A program made the translations under genes and the position numbers. Of a DNA stretch of 64,000 nt, positions 61,395-64,000 are shown one piece after another. Origin of the DNA: Rothia aeria (GTDB taxonomy: Bacteria > Actinomycetota > Actinomycetes > Actinomycetales > Micrococcaceae); contig AP017895.1 in NCBI GenBank assembly GCA_002355935.1, forward strand, positions 868,001-932,000. The letters are read 5' to 3'. Below the pieces are notes generated by a model. It was not told where the DNA came from, did not search any database, and saw only the letters and a program-made list of their open reading frames with translations. How positions within the stretch are numbered: the stretch's first letter is position 1; every line of letters starts with the position of its first letter.

Positions 61395-63191
61395 ATGAAA
61401 AGCTTCTCCCCCTTCTCACGGTACTCGGTCCCCATGCCCCTGTGGATGCAGGGCGCGGTTGAAATGCTCATCACCGCCCTCATCTCATTCGGTGCGGTAT
61501 TCGTGCTGCTGCTGGCCGTCTGGCTTAATAACGGTTTCGACAGCGTCGATATTGCGGCGCTTTCCCGCCTGTCGGTGCACCTGTGGCTGCTCATCCACGG
61601 GGTTCCGCTGCATCTTTCCCAAGCATTCGGGCCCGCCGCGCCGCACGGGCTCATGACGTTCATACCATTGGGGCTCAGTATCGCCCCGGTGCTGCTGTGC
61701 TTCAGGGCGGGGCGGCGGCTGGCCCGCGCCTCCTACGAGGGGGAGTTCTTTATCCCGGTGGGGGCGGGGGCAGCCACCTACAGCCTGCTCTCTGCGGGCG
61801 CCTTCGCTTACGCCAGCGCCGAACACAACCCACTCAGCCTGCTCGCGGCGGCTCTCATACCGCTGGGATTCGTGCTGACGGGGCTTATCTGGGGCGGCTA
61901 CTATGAGGCGCGGTCACTGGCCCGCATGGTCGGGGTTGATACAGCTGAACAAATCTCCCGCATGAGCCAGTATTCCCGCTGGGCTGGATCCTACGCGTGG
62001 GCGGTGGTGCGGGCATCCGCGGTTGCCGTTGTCGCCTTCGTAGCAGGCGGGGCGCTGCTGCTGTTCGCCTCAATTATGGTGAACTGGGCGCGGATTGTGA
62101 GCATCTACCAGAGCCTGCACGCCGGGGCGGTGGGGGATTTCGCGGTCACCATGCTGCAGCTGGGGTATATCCCCAATATGGTCATGCACTCCATGGCTTG
62201 GTCCACCGGTTCCGGGCTGTCATTCGGGGCGGGAACGAACGTGGGGCTGGCGCATTCAACCGTACAGGCGCTGCCCCTGTTCCCCTCGGTCGGAGCCATA
62301 CCCCAGAACCTTGGGCTCATCGGGTACGGGGCGCTTATTGTGCCGGTGGGGGCAGGATTTTTGGCCGGGCTGTGGTTCTTGCGCGAAGGTGAAGACCACT
62401 TTGACGAGTGGGTGGCCCTCAAAATCCGGGTGCGCGCTCTTTCCCTGCCAGTATCCGCGATAGGGCTGGGGGTGCTCGTTGGGGTGTTCACCGGCTTCGT
62501 ATCGTTCATACTGGGCTGGCTGTCCAGCGGGTCGCTAGGGGCCGGGCCGTTCACCGAGATCGGGCCGCACCCCGCTAAATTCGCAATGTACACCATGATC
62601 CTGGTTGGTGCCGGTACCGCAGCGGGGAACATGATATCGCGCCTATTTGTCTCTGACAGCAGCCGGGAGCTCTCACGCTTTGCCGACGAGAAACCAGCGG
62701 TAAGCGAGCGCGTCAACGCCTACTTCGGGTTTGGGGCGCATAAAACCCGCGATGTAGCCCGGCAGGATTCCGCAACGGATAGCCACGAGCCGCGCGCCGA
62801 CAACCCGCGCCCGAAAACCCGGCGCAGCTGGGCTCTTTTCGGGGACGAATCTGATACCGCTTCCCGCCCCTCTGCCAACGATGAACCTGCTACCGGTGGG
62901 CAGCCGGCAGGCAAAGCGGCCAGCACCGATGAAGAGGTCCCCGAGCAGGAGAGTAAGGCCGCTGCGACGGTTGAGGACGCCGTCGCCGAGCCCAGCGCCG
63001 AACCCAAGAAAAAACTGTTTGAGGTTGATTATTCGGCTCATGATGCTGCAGAAACAACCGAGGTCATAGAGCCGGTGCGGGACGAAGAGGCCGGTGAATC
63101 CGGTGACCAAAACCACCCGCATAGTTCACCGATGGCCGCAATGAACCGCATCTTGGGCCGCCATAAAGACAAGGGTCACCACAAGAGCTAG
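61395..63191 (+). CDS. DUF6350 membrane protein
   Basis: 598 residues. About ten helices over ~20-430 (for example [25 protein letters not shown] and [21 protein letters not shown]), with the family-like [13 protein letters not shown] and [24 protein letters not shown] ~160-residue acidic/Ala/Lys-rich cytoplasmic tail follows. In actinobacteria this gene lies between sucD and purN; here purN is close downstream. Role unknown. Confidence 0.83.
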   Translation: MKSFSPFSRYSVPMPLWMQGAVEMLITALISFGAVFVLLLAVWLNNGFDSVDIAALSRLSVHLWLLIHGVPLHLSQAFGPAAPHGLMTFIPLGLSIAPVLLCFRAGRRLARASYEGEFFIPVGAGAATYSLLSAGAFAYASAEHNPLSLLAAALIPLGFVLTGLIWGGYYEARSLARMVGVDTAEQISRMSQYSRWAGSYAWAVVRASAVAVVAFVAGGALLLFASIMVNWARIVSIYQSLHAGAVGDFAVTMLQLGYIPNMVMHSMAWSTGSGLSFGAGTNVGLAHSTVQALPLFPSVGAIPQNLGLIGYGALIVPVGAGFLAGLWFLREGEDHFDEWVALKIRVRALSLPVSAIGLGVLVGVFTGFVSFILGWLSSGSLGAGPFTEIGPHPAKFAMYTMILVGAGTAAGNMISRLFVSDSSRELSRFADEKPAVSERVNAYFGFGAHKTRDVARQDSATDSHEPRADNPRPKTRRSWALFGDESDTASRPSANDEPATGGQPAGKAASTDEEVPEQESKAAATVEDAVAEPSAEPKKKLFEVDYSAHDAAETTEVIEPVRDEEAGESGDQNHPHSSPMAAMNRILGRHKDKGHHKS

Positions 63192-63220
63192 GCGGGCTCA
63201 TGGTGCCATTGGTTCTCCGC

Positions 63221-63238
63221 TCCGGGGGATACCCCGGA
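63221..63238. terminator. Short hairpin between convergent genes
   Basis: TCCGGGG (63221-63227) pairs with CCCCGGA (63232-63238) around GATA. It lies between the DUF6350 gene and the minus-strand membrane-protein gene. Confidence 0.5.
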
Positions 63239-63244
63239 AGGAGG

Positions 63245-63712
63245 CTACGGGGATTGAGTGCCCAGCTGGGTGGCCTGCCGGTAATAGGTGTCCTGGCAGG
63301 TCTGCTGGTCGCTAACGGTCAATGACTGGTGCAGACAGTCCCGGTACTCCCAGTACGCGGGGGAGATCAGCATTACCAGGCACATGATGAGCAGGAAAAA
63401 CTCGGTCAGAATCCCGAAGCTGGCCAGAACATAGAACACAATGGGGGAGCGTGTGAGCGCGGTGCGCACAATCACCACAATATTGAGCGCCAAACCCGCC
63501 AGCAGCACCACGGGCGCCAAAAGGAAAAACGGCATGGGGTAGGTCAGGCACACCAGCCCCAGGAAGGTGGAGACAACGGCTAAACCCTGGGCTCGGGCGA
63601 TGCGCATTACGGTGCGGCGGCGTTCTTCGGGGTCTGGCGGCTGAGGCGCCCCCAGACGGTTCGGGTGTTGAGGGGCCGTGGGCTGCTTAGTTGGCTGGGG
63701 CGGGTTCTGCAT
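63245..63712 (-). CDS. Hypothetical membrane protein
   Basis: 155 residues. A Pro/Gln-rich head (~1-30), then GLAVVSTFLGLVCLTYPMPFFLLAPVVLLAGLALNIVVIV and VFYVLASFGILTEFFLLIMCLVMLISP. The C-terminal part has two cysteines (YRDCLHQSL, QQTCQDTYY), possibly an extracytoplasmic disulfide. Divergent from purN. Confidence 0.6.
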   Translation of the reverse strand: MQNPPQPTKQPTAPQHPNRLGAPQPPDPEERRRTVMRIARAQGLAVVSTFLGLVCLTYPMPFFLLAPVVLLAGLALNIVVIVRTALTRSPIVFYVLASFGILTEFFLLIMCLVMLISPAYWEYRDCLHQSLTVSDQQTCQDTYYRQATQLGTQSP

Positions 63713-63798
63713 ACCCTTAAGGGTACTGCTTCTTCCGGTGGTGTTTTCGCTGGGCGCGTATCCTACATGCCCCTGTGGCGGTGCGCTAAACTATTGCT

Positions 63799-64000
63799 GT
63801 GCGAATTGTGATAATGGTCTCCGGGTCCGGTACTAACCTGCAAGCTATTCTCGACGCCGTGAAGGCGGGCGAGCTGAATGCAGAGATCGCCGCCGTAGGC
63901 GCTGATAAGCCCTGTACTGGTCTTGATCGAGCCGCCGCAGCCGGGGTTGAAACCTTTCTGATCGAACCGGCAGACTATGCTGACCGTGAGCAATGGAACC
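63799..64000 (+). CDS. purN: Phosphoribosylglycinamide formyltransferase, 5' end only
   Basis: Third step of purine synthesis: formylates GAR using 10-formyl-THF. The first 67 residues are present (GTG start) and begin RIVIMVSGSGTNLQAILDA, the phosphate-binding motif. The gene continues past the window end. Confidence 0.9.
   Translation, partial: MRIVIMVSGSGTNLQAILDAVKAGELNAEIAAVGADKPCTGLDRAAAAGVETFLIEPADYADREQWN

Overview
The window looks like a chromosomal piece of a high-GC actinobacterium of the Micrococcaceae, most likely the genus Rothia. This rests on protein flavour and gene order: a dnaK-grpE-dnaJ-hspR block with a HAIR operator, a 32-residue bS22 gene, a System II cytochrome c maturation cluster preceded by a glutaredoxin-like and a histidine-phosphatase gene, and a DUF6350 gene next to purN. 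No rRNA was seen and no tRNA was recognised. The genus is inference.

Layout. 0-14 kb: six paralogous, same-strand genes (88-1365, 4896-6531, 6693-8485, 9312-10954, 10962-12460, 12581-13834) for proteins with an N-terminal helical module, a long 11-residue-repeat solenoid of pentapeptide-repeat type and a conserved C-terminal cap. Two membrane-protein genes and an unknown two-gene unit are interspersed. 14-20 kb: ClC transporter, proC, a DUF559 protein and a KtrA/KtrB-type potassium uptake pair. 20-26 kb: two adjacent HTH regulators (ArsR type and GntR/FadR type) with very long low-complexity tails. 26-32 kb: bS22, glutaredoxin-like protein, histidine phosphatase, TlpA, CcdA, ResB and CcsB. 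32-38 kb: small membrane proteins, a pabC-like aminotransferase, Bcr/CflA MFS transporter, P-loop kinase and LMW protein tyrosine phosphatase. 38.9-42.8 kb: a low-GC patch with an unknown membrane protein and two membrane-anchored members of the solenoid family. 43-48 kb: heat-shock block and trmB. 49-54 kb: CycA-like permease, tex and an aldo/keto reductase. 54.8-64 kb: SWIM/SNF2 helicase, SUKH-like protein, PIN toxin with a possible antitoxin, DUF6350 protein and the start of purN.

Main points. (1) The solenoid family has eight members in 64 kb. All share the module order helical domain, FFYPVDF entry motif, 11-mer repeats, GCVFNP-like exit and a C-terminal helix. Six appear cytoplasmic and two carry N-terminal membrane segments. 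Their function is unknown to me, and they are the best candidate for an undescribed system. (2) About 24 reading-frame breaks are all explained by one missing base, mostly in short G/C runs, and they hit conserved genes such as grpE, tex, trmB and hspR. I read these as probable sequence errors, so the affected genes are given as full-length CDSs with the break noted. (3) The heat-shock genes carry a near-consensus HspR operator before dnaK and a degenerate one before dnaJ, with a hairpin between grpE and dnaJ. (4) A dispersed inverted-repeat sequence occurs three times as a likely terminator.
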